NCBI GenBank assembly: GCA_021770655.1 | Contig: JAETQO010000004.1 | Location: 1 to 64,000 of the forward strand | DNA: 64,000 bases | Source of the DNA: Ruminococcus sp. | GTDB lineage: Bacteria > Bacillota > Clostridia > Oscillospirales > Ruminococcaceae | Reading direction: 5' to 3' | In this document: positions 24,205-34,235 of the stretch, one piece after another | Numbering within the stretch: position 1 is the first letter of the stretch | Layout of the letters: every line of letters begins with the position of its first letter | Notes under the pieces: generated by a model | Database searches by the model: none | Seen by the model: only the letters and a program-made list of their open reading frames with translations | Told to the model about the DNA's origin: nothing | Position numbers and translations under genes: made by a program

Positions 24205-25170
24205 TTACTGCGGTTTTTTATCTGTAATAACTTCTTTAAGACCTGTTGCCAGACCGGCAAGACCCTGTATCTCACTTGGAATAATGATCTTAGTAGCTTT
24301 ACCGTCTGCGGCCTTGGAGAATGCCTCAAGACTCTTGAGCTGGATAACCTGCTCGTTAGGATTGGCAGAATTCAATTTTACGATACTGTCGGCAACAGCC
24401 TTCTGTACCATATCGATAGCCTGCGCTTCACCTTCGGCCTCAAGTATTTTCTGAGCCTTAACAGCGTCCGCGCGAAGGATCATTGACTGCTTCTCAGCCT
24501 CAGCCGCAAGGATCTGAGATTCCTTATCAGCCTGCGCCCTGAGTATCTTAGACTCCTTTTCACCTTCCGCAACAAGAACCTGAGATTTCTTTTCAGCCTC
24601 TGCCTGAATAACCTTCTCACGTCTCTCACGATCAGCCTTCATCTGTTTCTCCATCGCATCCTGAATCTCTCTGGGCGGGAGAATATTTTTAAGCTCTACA
24701 CGCTGTACCTTTATGCCCCATCTGTCGGTAGCCTCGTCAAGGATAGCTGTAATTCTTGTGTTGATTATGTCCCTTGAGGTAAGCGTTGCCTCAAGGTCAA
24801 GATCGCCTACGATATTACGGAGAGTAGTTGCTGTAAGATTCTCAATAGCGGAAATAGGACGCTCAACTCCGTAAGTAAACTGCATAGCGTTTGTGATCTG
24901 GAAAAATACAACCGTATCGATCTGCATTGTAACGTTATCCTTTGTAATAACGGACTGCGGCTTAAAGTCTACAACCTGCTCCTTAATGGAAACTCTTTTT
25001 GCAACACGATCGATAAAAGGTACTTTAACATGAAGTCCTGTACCCCAAGCGGCGTGGAATGCGCCAAGCCTTTCTACAACAAAGACATATGCCTGCGGAA
25101 CGATCTTGATGTTACTGATTACGACTATGATCAGAAACACGATCACCGCTAAAGCAATATAAATACCCAT
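24205..25170 (-). CDS. Stomatin-like SPFH protein (QmcA type)
   Basis: This 321-residue protein has one N-terminal membrane helix (residues 3-22), an SPFH domain (about 23-190, RVSIKEQVVDF, TKDNVTMQIDTVVFFQI) and a C-terminal coiled coil (about 190-270, EKESQILAAEAEKQS repeats). Size and layout match stomatin/prohibitin-like QmcA rather than flotillin. The gene upstream encodes its NfeD partner 36 bases away. Such pairs act in membrane protein quality control. This is the second SPFH gene in the window. Confidence 0.88.
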   Translation of the reverse strand: MGIYIALAVIVFLIIVVISNIKIVPQAYVFVVERLGAFHAAWGTGLHVKVPFIDRVAKRVSIKEQVVDFKPQSVITKDNVTMQIDTVVFFQITNAMQFTYGVERPISAIENLTATTLRNIVGDLDLEATLTSRDIINTRITAILDEATDRWGIKVQRVELKNILPPREIQDAMEKQMKADRERREKVIQAEAEKKSQVLVAEGEKESKILRAQADKESQILAAEAEKQSMILRADAVKAQKILEAEGEAQAIDMVQKAVADSIVKLNSANPNEQVIQLKSLEAFSKAADGKATKIIIPSEIQGLAGLATGLKEVITDKKPQ

Positions 25171-25206
25171 TATAATCCTCCTAAATTAATAATATTATGT
25201 AAGCCG

Positions 25207-25647
25207 TCATTTCGCAGAGGAAACAATCAGCTTTGCACCGTCAACCTGCTCGACAGTAACGGGTGTTCCCGCCGAAATAACAGAGTTATCCAAAGACCTT
25301 GCCGCCCAATTAGTACCGTCAAGCGTTACTCTTCCCTGATTTACCGAATTATCGATCGACTCGGTGACAATAGCAGTTTTTCCTACGTCAAGCTCATAGT
25401 TGGTCGCCACAGTTTTATTCTGAAGCTTCCGGACAGCCGGTCTTGTAAGAATAAGCAAAACGATCGAACCGGCAACAAACACAATGCACTGAACAAGGAA
25501 AGAAACCTTCCCGATAGCGCAGAACATTGAAGCAAGTGCGGCAATCGCAAGCCACACCGACACTAATGCGGTACCTGTTGCAACTTCGCAGATTACGAAA
25601 AATACAAAAGCTATCGCCCAAAAGACGATCATAATAGTTGCGCTCAT
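25207..25647 (-). CDS. NfeD-family membrane protein (YbbJ type)
   Basis: This 146-residue protein has membrane helices around residues 4-25, 30-50 and 52-70, then an OB-fold-like NfeD domain (VGKTAIVTESIDN...GRVTLDGTNWAARS). The short form without protease domain is the usual partner of QmcA-like stomatins, encoded directly downstream. I chose the ATG at 25647 because GGGGG lies just upstream and the longer GTG start overlaps that site. Confidence 0.85.
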   Translation of the reverse strand: MSATIMIVFWAIAFVFFVICEVATGTALVSVWLAIAALASMFCAIGKVSFLVQCIVFVAGSIVLLILTRPAVRKLQNKTVATNYELDVGKTAIVTESIDNSVNQGRVTLDGTNWAARSLDNSVISAGTPVTVEQVDGAKLIVSSAK

Positions 25648-25836
25648 AATAAACCCCCGTTTCCGCACAATTATTTATGATGATATTATAGCATATTATT
25701 TTTAATTTTTCAATAGGCTAATCAAAAAATTTTCACATTTCCAAGAATTTTAGAGAAAAATAATTTTGTGGTAAATTACTGTTTTAGTGCGATTTTTTAT
25801 ACTATATAACATTTTCATCACTGAACATCAATAGCT

Positions 25837-28800
25837 TTACTTTTCATACTGTGAAAATTCAGATTCTGTAATACTAACCATTTCCTCATGAGCTAAAATC
25901 AAATTGGCATTTGAAGATGCAATAAAAAGAGAGCCCTTGCATTTGCCGATCGCGATTTCAGCGTCCTTATCTCGGCTTCCTATTACATAGGCATTGTCGC
26001 CCTCAATTCTGATATTGCAGATACTGTTTTCAGCCGAGATCTTTCCAAAGCCGTATTCAAAGCCTATAGCATGGATAAATTCTCCGTTGTAGGTCATATT
26101 GACATTACTGTTTGATAACAAAACGTTTCCGTCACCGGCATCTACCGAATAAATGCCGGAAATATTTTTACCGTCTGCTTTTATATCAAAACTAGAATTG
26201 TTGACTGAAACATTCATTCCAATTCCATAGCCGCCCATAGCTATTCCCTTTTCACATTGCATACGAAAAGCGACAGCCGAGTCGTTTATCCTTACCTTGG
26301 TGTCGGAAAAGAAACTTCCTATTCCCAAGACGTGTTTTCCGCTGATGTCTACGGACATATCCTTTGTTCTAACGTCTATGATCGAACCGCCGCCGTTAGT
26401 TCCTCCGCCAATTGCAACGCACTTCTCTGCTCCTACCTTTATGTCAATACGATTATCAAGGTTAATTGCAATGTTTCCGTATGAATGGTTCAGATCATTT
26501 CCGATTGCAAATTGACAGTCCGATTTCTGAATTACCGAAAGAGTTCCGCCGCCTATAATATTCAGAGCGGCAGTTTCAGGAACAAGAATAGCTCCGAAAA
26601 CAGTAACGTCACCAATAATATTAAGCGTTAGCTTTGAACCGTTTCCCAGCTTGATACACGGTTCTCCGCATTCGTTTCTTATATTGGTATCCACAAGGTT
26701 TAAAACACACTCTATACCGTCTTTTACAGTTACTGCAATCTCAGACGTATAATCGCCTTTGCCGTATAAAGTATATTCATTACTGCTTATAAAAATATGC
26801 GTATAGCTTTCAAGGTCAAGAGATTTAATATCTCTGCTCTTTTCATCTCCGGTAAAATATGTTTTCTGATAAACAATATTCCGACTGCGCCCGTAAGCGC
26901 TTATAATTTCCGAAGATACCTCCGGTGCAACGGACTCTATAAGCTCATACGAAGGCTTGGCGGCATAATAACCCTGAATGAGATCTACGCCCATAGAAAT
27001 CACGGCGGCAAGCTCCTCTGAAGTCTCAACGCCCTCTGCAAGAGCCTTAAAATTATTATCGTGAGCATACTCAATGATGTTGCGGGTAAAATATTGTTTG
27101 CGCTTATCCGACTGTATATTCATTATAAGACTTCTGTCGATTTTCACACAATGAGGCATAAATGTGAGCAGATTGCTTATATTGGAATACCCGGTGCCGT
27201 AATCGTCAATAGCGATCTTGCAATTAACCCTTTGACTTCTTGCCACGATCATTCTAAGCTGTTCTGAGCTTGCTTCTGTCTGCTCAGTGAACTCGAGGAC
27301 TATCTTATCCATTATATTGCTGTATTTTGAATAGAGCTCGTCAAAATCTTCATCTGAAAGAACGCAGGAAGGAATACAGTTAACAAAGAGAAGCTTACTT
27401 TCAAATTTGTCCCTGTTTTTACTTAAGAACTCGAAGGTGTTCATAAGCGTTAGACGCTCCACATCCGATAACCTGCCCAAAGCGGAAGCATGATTCAGAA
27501 TTGAAACAGGCGAGATCTTCATGTCGCCGACTGAACGCATTAATGCCTCATATGCAAACACCTCTCCCGTATGAGCGTCCACAATAGGCTGAAATTGATA
27601 ACTGAGCAGATTGTCGTTGAGCATTTTTCCGACATACATACGCTCCTCAGGATCAAAATCATCTTCATTATACTCAGCCAAGCGAAGAATTCTCTTTTTA
27701 TTTCTGTTATCCTTTACCATGTTCCGCTGATAAGACGCATCATACGGAAGCTTATCCAAAAGATCAAGAGAATCAAATACAGCTGTTACTCTTGATGAGA
27801 AGATATTTATTCCATATTCATTTGAACTTGAACTGTTATAGGCTTCAAGATTTCTTTCAAGCTTCAACGGCACTTCATCTACTGAATTTTCGTGATCCAG
27901 AATACCGGCAATAATAAATTCATCGCCGCTTACTCTTACGCATATGTCACTGTCACCCGCACTGTTATTAAGTATTACGCCGATCTTTTGAAGTACCTTG
28001 TCTCCCTCTTTGTAGCCGTAGGCTTTATTTATTCCATTAAGATTGTCAACATCGACAGAAATTATCCTCAGAAGCTGATCTCTGTTTCTGCTGAACTCTT
28101 CGGTCATTATCCTCTTGAAGCCGCGCATATTAAGAAGACCCGTCAATGTGTCGCGTATCTGAGCGTTCACAGTATCATCGCAGTAGATCGTATGTCTGCG
28201 CTGCTTTTCAAGACCACAGGTAACGTATCGTATCCATTTGTAGTAAATGCGATCAAAAACCGCTCCGCTGTCGCCGTAAGAAAGGACGATATATCCGAAA
28301 TTAACATTATCAAAATGAAGCGGCGTAAAAATGAAAGCGGACGGTTTTTCCCTGTTCTCAAATATGTAAGGCAGCATTTCACTTCGGCTGAACTTATGCT
28401 GTTCGTCCACAGAACCATGACCGTTCATACGAAAATAAGGCAAATTGATATTATCAGTATAATCAACAACTGCGTCGCCGGTGTGCATGATATTATCGTT
28501 CAAGCACATCCAAAAGCCCTTGAGATCACCGAGAAAAAATGTATACCAATCCAATTTCCAAAGAAAATCAGTAAATGAAGGTGCGCTTATAAGCTCCTCC
28601 CGCATATAATTATAGCATGAATCAAAACCGTTGGAGCTATGGGGCGTCATTTCATTCATTACCGTTTTTGAAAGGCTTTGCAAATCTATATGACTGCATC
28701 CACAGCTGAATCCGCTTTCAAATCTGCACGAAACACCGTCATAGGGAACAAACTGTGTGCCGTTTATCGCAGAAATTATTTTCCTCGCGGCATTCGCTGC

Positions 28801-29541
28801 TATTTTAGTTGGATCTCTTCTTACAGAAGAGATATTCAAGTTTGTATCATATGGTTCACCGCTGCAGCTGCCCACAACAATAACATCTTCCGGAACTCTG
28901 ATATTTCTGCGGGAAAACTCACCGATAAGAGCGGCCGCCGAATAATTGCTGCAACATAATACTGCATTAGGCAGACCTCTGTCAATTATTTTATCGGCAA
29001 TTCCCGAAAAATCTCCTTTTAGGTCCTTTCCGAAAAAGTCCAGCCCTTCAGGAACCGATATACCGTTTTGACCCATAGCATCTAAAAAATTTTTTCTCAG
29101 GCATTCAAAATATTCAGAAGGGTCGTGTCCGTCTACATATGCCGCAGTTTTAACTCCGTGAACGTACGCAAGATGTTCCGCAGTTTCATTAGCAAGCTCT
29201 GTATAATCAAAAACCGTATTGTTTTCACCATAGATAAATTCATCCATATACACAACCGGCTTGCCGAAATTTTTAAGCTTTTCAGCGACTGTGTTTTGAA
29301 TTTCATCACCTTTCAAGCCCTTCAAAAATACAATAGCTCCGTCAATAAGGTCAAAATTTACAATATCAAACAGCTTGTTTTCTATAGAAATCTCCTCATG
29401 TCTTGTGAGAAGCGTAGAAAAAATCACAACATCCATATTCGCATCAAAAAGCTCTCTTTGAATAACATTCAAAGCACCGCATATAAAGTTTTTATCAGCC
29501 TCGTCAACAAGAACAGCAATTAAAGGTCTGCACTTACTCAA
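25837..29541 (-). CDS. LacI-type sensor, GGDEF, EAL and beta-helix fusion protein
   Basis: This 1234-residue protein has four parts. Residues about 5-285 form a periplasmic-binding/LacI-type sensor without helix-turn-helix, as in substrate-binding GGDEF proteins. About 310-460 resembles a GAF-like linker. A GGDEF domain carries SGDEF at 538-542. An EAL domain has EAL at 665-667 and the conserved ETE, DDYGTGYS, KIDRS, AEGVET and QGYY residues, so it should be an active c-di-GMP phosphodiesterase. About 905-1215 is Gly/Asn/Ile-rich and repetitive (AIGGGTNGGGS, MGGYGIGMN), like a beta-helix or carbohydrate-binding fold. No signal peptide or membrane helix is seen. I chose the TTG at 29541 because GGAGAG lies 6 bases upstream. 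Confidence 0.85.
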   Translation of the reverse strand: MSKCRPLIAVLVDEADKNFICGALNVIQRELFDANMDVVIFSTLLTRHEEISIENKLFDIVNFDLIDGAIVFLKGLKGDEIQNTVAEKLKNFGKPVVYMDEFIYGENNTVFDYTELANETAEHLAYVHGVKTAAYVDGHDPSEYFECLRKNFLDAMGQNGISVPEGLDFFGKDLKGDFSGIADKIIDRGLPNAVLCCSNYSAAALIGEFSRRNIRVPEDVIVVGSCSGEPYDTNLNISSVRRDPTKIAANAARKIISAINGTQFVPYDGVSCRFESGFSCGCSHIDLQSLSKTVMNEMTPHSSNGFDSCYNYMREELISAPSFTDFLWKLDWYTFFLGDLKGFWMCLNDNIMHTGDAVVDYTDNINLPYFRMNGHGSVDEQHKFSRSEMLPYIFENREKPSAFIFTPLHFDNVNFGYIVLSYGDSGAVFDRIYYKWIRYVTCGLEKQRRHTIYCDDTVNAQIRDTLTGLLNMRGFKRIMTEEFSRNRDQLLRIISVDVDNLNGINKAYGYKEGDKVLQKIGVILNNSAGDSDICVRVSGDEFIIAGILDHENSVDEVPLKLERNLEAYNSSSSNEYGINIFSSRVTAVFDSLDLLDKLPYDASYQRNMVKDNRNKKRILRLAEYNEDDFDPEERMYVGKMLNDNLLSYQFQPIVDAHTGEVFAYEALMRSVGDMKISPVSILNHASALGRLSDVERLTLMNTFEFLSKNRDKFESKLLFVNCIPSCVLSDEDFDELYSKYSNIMDKIVLEFTEQTEASSEQLRMIVARSQRVNCKIAIDDYGTGYSNISNLLTFMPHCVKIDRSLIMNIQSDKRKQYFTRNIIEYAHDNNFKALAEGVETSEELAAVISMGVDLIQGYYAAKPSYELIESVAPEVSSEIISAYGRSRNIVYQKTYFTGDEKSRDIKSLDLESYTHIFISSNEYTLYGKGDYTSEIAVTVKDGIECVLNLVDTNIRNECGEPCIKLGNGSKLTLNIIGDVTVFGAILVPETAALNIIGGGTLSVIQKSDCQFAIGNDLNHSYGNIAINLDNRIDIKVGAEKCVAIGGGTNGGGSIIDVRTKDMSVDISGKHVLGIGSFFSDTKVRINDSAVAFRMQCEKGIAMGGYGIGMNVSVNNSSFDIKADGKNISGIYSVDAGDGNVLLSNSNVNMTYNGEFIHAIGFEYGFGKISAENSICNIRIEGDNAYVIGSRDKDAEIAIGKCKGSLFIASSNANLILAHEEMVSITESEFSQYEK

Positions 29542-29893
29542 GAAAATCTCTCCACTCATAATTTTAATGAATAAAATGACATTACAAACTGTTACCATAT
29601 CATGGAGTAAATTACACTCGCTTCTAAAACAGTAACCGCATAATTCGCCAATTTACATTATTGTATCACATTTTAACAAAAATGTCAATATGCTTAAAAC
29701 ATCAATTAAAAACATTTAAATCATTTGTGCAGAATGTACATAAATGCAATTGTAAATTTACCAAATAAAAAGTCATTTATGTTTCTCATAGATATTGATC
29801 TGAAAATGAAAAACCACCTTCGACATAACATCAAAAGTGGTTTTTATACGATATTTAAGATGTATCACTATTTACACTGCATTACACCTTTTA
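29542..29893. other. Gene-free gap with terminator
   Basis: I see no gene in this AT-rich stretch. It holds the upstream region of the fusion-protein gene and the clpX terminator at 29809-29845. GTAAATTTAC occurs at 29749 but with a different dyad spacing from the XRE operators. Confidence 0.6.
29809..29845. terminator. Terminator of the tig-clpP-clpX operon
   Basis: AAAAACCAC pairs with GTGGTTTTT around a partly paired loop. It is A/T-flanked on both sides and lies 49 bases beyond the clpX stop. Confidence 0.75.
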
Positions 29894-31162
29894 TCATTCT
29901 TTTCTTGGCGAACTTACCGCCCGTGTGATTTCAGGCTCAGCTTCGCCTCTTACACATTCGGCAGTTATTTTTATACCAACGATCTCGTCATCGGAAGGCG
30001 CTTCAAACATAAGCTTTGTAAGAATTTTTTCAACAATAGCCCTGAGTCCTCTTGCGCCGGTTTTCTGAGAAATAGTTTTCTTCGCTATCTCTCTCTTTGC
30101 ATCTTCTGTAACTTCAAAATCGATATTATCAAGTTTGAACAGCTTTGTATATTGCTTGATAAGAGAATTCTTAGGCTCGGTAAGGATCCTGCACAATGCG
30201 TCCTCGTCAAGCTCGTCCAAAACAGTTATTACCGGAAGCCTGCCCACAAGCTCTGGAACTATTCCGAACTTGACCAGATCGTGAGGAACGACCTTTTTGA
30301 GAACGTTCTTTTCCTCAGTTTTGCCCTTGACTGATCCTCCAAAACCTAATGACGAAGATTCAGTTCTCTTCTTGATCACAGAATCAAGTCCCTCAAACGC
30401 ACCGCCGCAGATAAAGAGAATATTTTTAGTGTCGATCTGAATAAATTCCTGATGAGGATGCTTTCTTCCACCCTGAGGAGGAACATTAGAAACACAGCCT
30501 TCAACAATTTTCAGAAGAGCCTGCTGAACGCCCTCTCCGCTTACATCTCGTGTTATCGACACATTTTCGGATTTTCTTGATATTTTATCGATCTCGTCGA
30601 TATAGATGATACCGTTCTGAGCCGCTTCAACATTATAATCAGCGGCCTGAATAAGTCTGGTCAACACGTTTTCAACGTCGTCGCCGACATATCCAGCCTC
30701 GGTCAGCGTAGTCGCGTCTGCTATAGCAAAAGGCACATTCAGAAGTTTAGCAAGCGTCTGTGCCAACAGCGTCTTACCTGTACCCGTAGGTCCAAGAAGC
30801 AAAACGTTACTTTTCTGTATCTCAACGTCATCATCATCGTCAAGAGATAAGATTCTCTTGTAATGATTGTAAACTGCAACGGAAAGCGCGATCTTAGCGT
30901 CCTCCTGTCCTATAACATACTCGTCAAGCACTTTTTTTATCTCAGCCGGTTTTTTCAGAGTTATGCCCTCAGATGCGGACTTAGAGCTTTTTCCGGATCT
31001 CTGCTGTTTTGACGTAGGAAGTCCCGCCTGTTCTGCCAGAATATCATAACAGAACAGCACACACTCGTCGCATATATGATCGTTGCCGGCCGAAAACATA
31101 TTTTTGACCTTGCTTTCGGGCTTTCCGCAGAATGAGCATTTTTTTATCGTCTCATTAGCCAT
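29894..31162 (-). CDS. clpX: ClpX ATPase of the ClpXP protease
   Basis: This 422-residue AAA+ unfoldase recognises tagged proteins and feeds them to ClpP. The N-terminal zinc domain (CSFCGK...CDECVLFC) is intact, Walker A is GPTGTGKT, Walker B is [10 protein letters not shown], and the sensor 2 region ([11 protein letters not shown]) is present. It follows clpP by 16 bases, in the usual tig-clpP-clpX order. Confidence 0.97.
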   Translation of the reverse strand: MANETIKKCSFCGKPESKVKNMFSAGNDHICDECVLFCYDILAEQAGLPTSKQQRSGKSSKSASEGITLKKPAEIKKVLDEYVIGQEDAKIALSVAVYNHYKRILSLDDDDDVEIQKSNVLLLGPTGTGKTLLAQTLAKLLNVPFAIADATTLTEAGYVGDDVENVLTRLIQAADYNVEAAQNGIIYIDEIDKISRKSENVSITRDVSGEGVQQALLKIVEGCVSNVPPQGGRKHPHQEFIQIDTKNILFICGGAFEGLDSVIKKRTESSSLGFGGSVKGKTEEKNVLKKVVPHDLVKFGIVPELVGRLPVITVLDELDEDALCRILTEPKNSLIKQYTKLFKLDNIDFEVTEDAKREIAKKTISQKTGARGLRAIVEKILTKLMFEAPSDDEIVGIKITAECVRGEAEPEITRAVSSPRKE

Positions 31163-31178
31163 TATTATTTCACCGAAC

Positions 31179-31769
31179 CTATCTGTTAGTAATTACCTTA
31201 TCAATAAGACCATATTCCATAGCCTCCTGAGCAGTCATATAGTTATCACGCTCAGTATCTATATTGATCTGCTCAATAGGCTTGCCGGTATTCTGTGACA
31301 AAATGCTGTTGAGCTTTTCTCTTGTCTTTACCATGTGGTCTGAATGGATCTTAATGTCGGTACATTGACCTGAAAGTCCGCCGCCTGAGATAAGCGGCTG
31401 GTGGATAAGGATCTCGCTGTTTGGCAGTGCAAATCTCTTGCCCTTGGCACCGCTGGAAAGCAGGAATGAGCCCATGGAAGCCGCCATACCCATACAAATA
31501 GTGGATACGTCGCACTTGATATACTGCATTGTATCATAAATAGCCATACCGGCAGTAATTACGCCTCCGGGACTATTGATATATAGGTCAATATCCTTTT
31601 CGGGGTCTTGACCCTCAAGATAAAGAAGCTGAGCCACTACAACGCTTGCCACTGCATCGTCTATCTGGTCGCAGAGCATAATTATTCTGTCGTTGAGCAG
31701 TCGGGAATAAATATCATAACTGCGTTCTCCCCTGCTGGTCTGTTCAACTACATAAGGTACCAATGCCAT
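31179..31769 (-). CDS. clpP: ClpP peptidase, housekeeping copy
   Basis: This 196-residue serine peptidase has the triad Ser98 (GMAASMGS), His123 (ILIHQP) and Asp171 ([10 protein letters not shown]), with the [11 protein letters not shown] strand. Length matches ordinary ClpP. It sits between tig and clpX. It is the presumed partner of ClpX, in contrast to the element-linked copy at 1569-2165. Confidence 0.97.
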   Translation of the reverse strand: MALVPYVVEQTSRGERSYDIYSRLLNDRIIMLCDQIDDAVASVVVAQLLYLEGQDPEKDIDLYINSPGGVITAGMAIYDTMQYIKCDVSTICMGMAASMGSFLLSSGAKGKRFALPNSEILIHQPLISGGGLSGQCTDIKIHSDHMVKTREKLNSILSQNTGKPIEQINIDTERDNYMTAQEAMEYGLIDKVITNR

Positions 31770-31832
31770 AAAAAATGCCTCCTTAATCTAATTTCGCCCG
31801 CATAGCTTTTATGCGGGCGAAAGCAAAAAATA

Positions 31833-33113
31833 TTACTTAATTACTGCCGCGTCCTTAATAAGGTCAACAGCCTTGCCTACGGCGATATCCTTTGAGAGAT
31901 CCTCGTCGCGGATAAACTGCTTAATCTGGTCAACGTCAAGCTTATATGTGTCTGAAAGCTTAGCAAACTCAGCATTAAGCTCGTCTTCGGTAACCTCGAT
32001 ATTTTCAAGAGCTACGATCTTTTCGAGGGCAAGACGAAGTTTGACCTGCTTTTCTGCCTGCTCAGCATACGCCTTCTTTACAGAATCGATTGTCTGACCT
32101 GTGTACTGAAGGTAAAGGTCGAGAGTGATACCCTGAGGAGAAAGCCTCTGCTCAAGCTCCTGAACCATTTCGTTTACTCTGTTATCAAACATGACCTGTG
32201 GAATCTCAGCTGTCATATTCTCAATAACCTTATCGAATATCTTAGCCTCAACCTCAGCATCAGCATGCTTCTCAGAGGCTTCCTCAAGCTTCTTCTTAAC
32301 GTCCGCCTTATACTCGTCAACTGTCTCGAACTCGGTGGAATCCTTGACCATATCGTCGTCCAGCTCCGGCATAACCTTCTTGGAAATGCTCTTCAGCTTG
32401 ATCTTGAATACCGCAGGAGCGCCTGCAAGCTCTTTTACCTGATACTCTTCAGGGAAGGTTACGTTGATGTCAAATTCCTCGCCTGCATTATGACCAACGA
32501 TCTGATCCTCAAAGCCTGGGATAAACTGTCCGCTTCCAAGGGAAAGTGTGAAGTCCTCAGCCTTTCCGCCCTCAAAAGCAACATCGTCCTTGAAGCCCTC
32601 GAAGTCGATTACTACGTCATCGCCGTTTTCAGCGGCTCTGTCATCAACGGTTTCAACCGTTACGTTCTTCTCTCTGAGAGCGTCGAGCTGTTTGCTGATA
32701 TCCTCATCAGTTACAGGATTGACAACTTTTTCAACTTCTATACCCTTGTAATCCTTAATTTCAACTTCAGGCTTAGTTGTGCATACAGCCTTCAGCTTTA
32801 CGCCGTTTTCCTTGCTGATCTCGGTAACCTCGACCTCGGGGCGGGTAACAAGCTCAAGTCCGGACTCGTCGATAGCGCCGTTTACTTCCGGAGCATAGAG
32901 AATGTTTACTGCGTCCTCAAAGAATACCTGATCGCCGTACTCTTTTTCAATAAGCTTTCTTGGAGCTTTTCCCTTACGGAAACCGGGAATAGAAATGTTC
33001 TTCTTAGCCTTAAGATAAGCCTTCTGTATAGCAGCCTCAAAATCTTCGGCAGAAATCTCAATTTCCAATTCATACTTATTGGTTTCAACGTTGTTTGTAG
33101 CTTTTAAACTCAT
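31833..33113 (-). CDS. tig: Trigger factor
   Basis: This 426-residue ribosome-bound chaperone and prolyl isomerase has the ribosome-binding signature GFRKGKAPRKLIE near residue 45, an FKBP-like PPIase domain in the middle (about 150-240), and a helical C-terminal arm. Length is standard. It is the first gene of the operon. A GGAGG site precedes its ATG, and a TATAAT lies about 45 bases upstream. Confidence 0.96.
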   Translation of the reverse strand: MSLKATNNVETNKYELEIEISAEDFEAAIQKAYLKAKKNISIPGFRKGKAPRKLIEKEYGDQVFFEDAVNILYAPEVNGAIDESGLELVTRPEVEVTEISKENGVKLKAVCTTKPEVEIKDYKGIEVEKVVNPVTDEDISKQLDALREKNVTVETVDDRAAENGDDVVIDFEGFKDDVAFEGGKAEDFTLSLGSGQFIPGFEDQIVGHNAGEEFDINVTFPEEYQVKELAGAPAVFKIKLKSISKKVMPELDDDMVKDSTEFETVDEYKADVKKKLEEASEKHADAEVEAKIFDKVIENMTAEIPQVMFDNRVNEMVQELEQRLSPQGITLDLYLQYTGQTIDSVKKAYAEQAEKQVKLRLALEKIVALENIEVTEDELNAEFAKLSDTYKLDVDQIKQFIRDEDLSKDIAVGKAVDLIKDAAVIK

Positions 33114-33185
33114 TTATTATTCCTCCATTATATAAATGTATCTTATACATTATAGCACAAAAAAAATGTCATTTCCAGCATTTTT

Positions 33186-33896
33186 TTATAAATTGTCACT
33201 TTGCACAATTTTAGTTATATCCATTGGGTCAAATTGCAAGAAATCGCTTGAAATAAGGCGGTAATCAATACCGTCCCGAACTCCGTTTATCGCTAAAGAC
33301 TTAGCTTTCCCGTGAATGTGACCATAAAAGCACTGCTTAATATCATACTTATGCAGAACTTCAAGAATATCATAATTACAGCTATTGGCAAAAACAGGCG
33401 GATAATGCAGAAACACAACAGGTCTGAGTCCTTCTTTAAGTGCAGACTCGATAGACACGGACAGCCTTCCCGCCTCCCTGGCAAGAACCTTTTGGTCGGC
33501 AGGCTCACCGTTATCATTTATCCAGCCTCTCGTGCCGCATATTCCTATATTACCGTACTTGTAGTGATTATTATGCAGAATTTTGATAGTATCAAATCCA
33601 TTTTCCGATAAAAACTTATCCATTTTATTCTTGGTATTCCACCAGTAGTCGTGATTTCCTTTGGAAATTATTTTTATGCCGTTAAGACTGTTCACAAACT
33701 CAAAATCCTTGAAGGACTGAGAAAAATTCATTCCCCACGACAGATCTCCGGGCATTACAACAGTGTCCTCAGGCTTGACCTTGCTCTGCCAGTTTTCCTC
33801 CAGTCTGGAAACATAGTCGTCCCAGCCGCCGAATATATCCATTGGCTTATCAACGCCCAAAGACAAATGAAGATCCGCAATAACGAACAGACTCAA
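33186..33896 (-). CDS. Metallophosphoesterase
   Basis: This 236-residue calcineurin-like phosphoesterase has the metal ligands DLH (IADLHLSLG), GDLSWG, GNHDYWW and the C-terminal GHIHG. The substrate is not evident. I chose the TTG at 33896 because AGGAGG lies 7 bases upstream; a longer frame has no site. It is divergent from the DUF1540 gene. Confidence 0.88.
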   Translation of the reverse strand: MSLFVIADLHLSLGVDKPMDIFGGWDDYVSRLEENWQSKVKPEDTVVMPGDLSWGMNFSQSFKDFEFVNSLNGIKIISKGNHDYWWNTKNKMDKFLSENGFDTIKILHNNHYKYGNIGICGTRGWINDNGEPADQKVLAREAGRLSVSIESALKEGLRPVVFLHYPPVFANSCNYDILEVLHKYDIKQCFYGHIHGKAKSLAINGVRDGIDYRLISSDFLQFDPMDITKIVQSDNL

Positions 33897-33993
33897 ATAA
33901 TTTCCTCCTAAACTTTTTGAAAATCGTAATAATCCGACTGCCACTGCACATAATAAGCTTGCAACCGAGAGTTGCGAAAGGAGTGAATGAACA

Positions 33994-34158
33994 ATGGAGA
34001 AGGATAGAATTTACGGTATCCACTGCAACGTTGACAACTGCGTTTACAACAAGAATGCAAGCGAATGTACAGCCGGTAAGATCGATGTAAGCTGCACTTG
34101 TTCAGACCCAAACTGCTGCGACGAAACTGAGTGCAAGACCTTTAAGGCAAGAAGCTAA
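33994..34158 (+). CDS. DUF1540 cysteine-rich small protein
   Basis: This 54-residue protein contains eight or more cysteines in the DUF1540 pattern (GIHCNVDNCVYN...CTCSDPNCCDETECKTF). It probably binds a metal. GGAG precedes the ATG. The role of this family in clostridia, often linked to sporulation or stress, is not established. Confidence 0.8.
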   Translation: MEKDRIYGIHCNVDNCVYNKNASECTAGKIDVSCTCSDPNCCDETECKTFKARS

Positions 34159-34235
34159 TTTCGATTCGCAGCGTCAATAGATCTGTGAGAATTTATTGAC
34201 ATCCGTCCGACAAAAGCCGGGCGGGTACATATATA

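Noticed and set aside
27892-28578. 228-residue plus-strand open frame inside the GGDEF/EAL gene
   Set aside because: It is antisense to a strongly supported multidomain protein and looks like a shadow frame.
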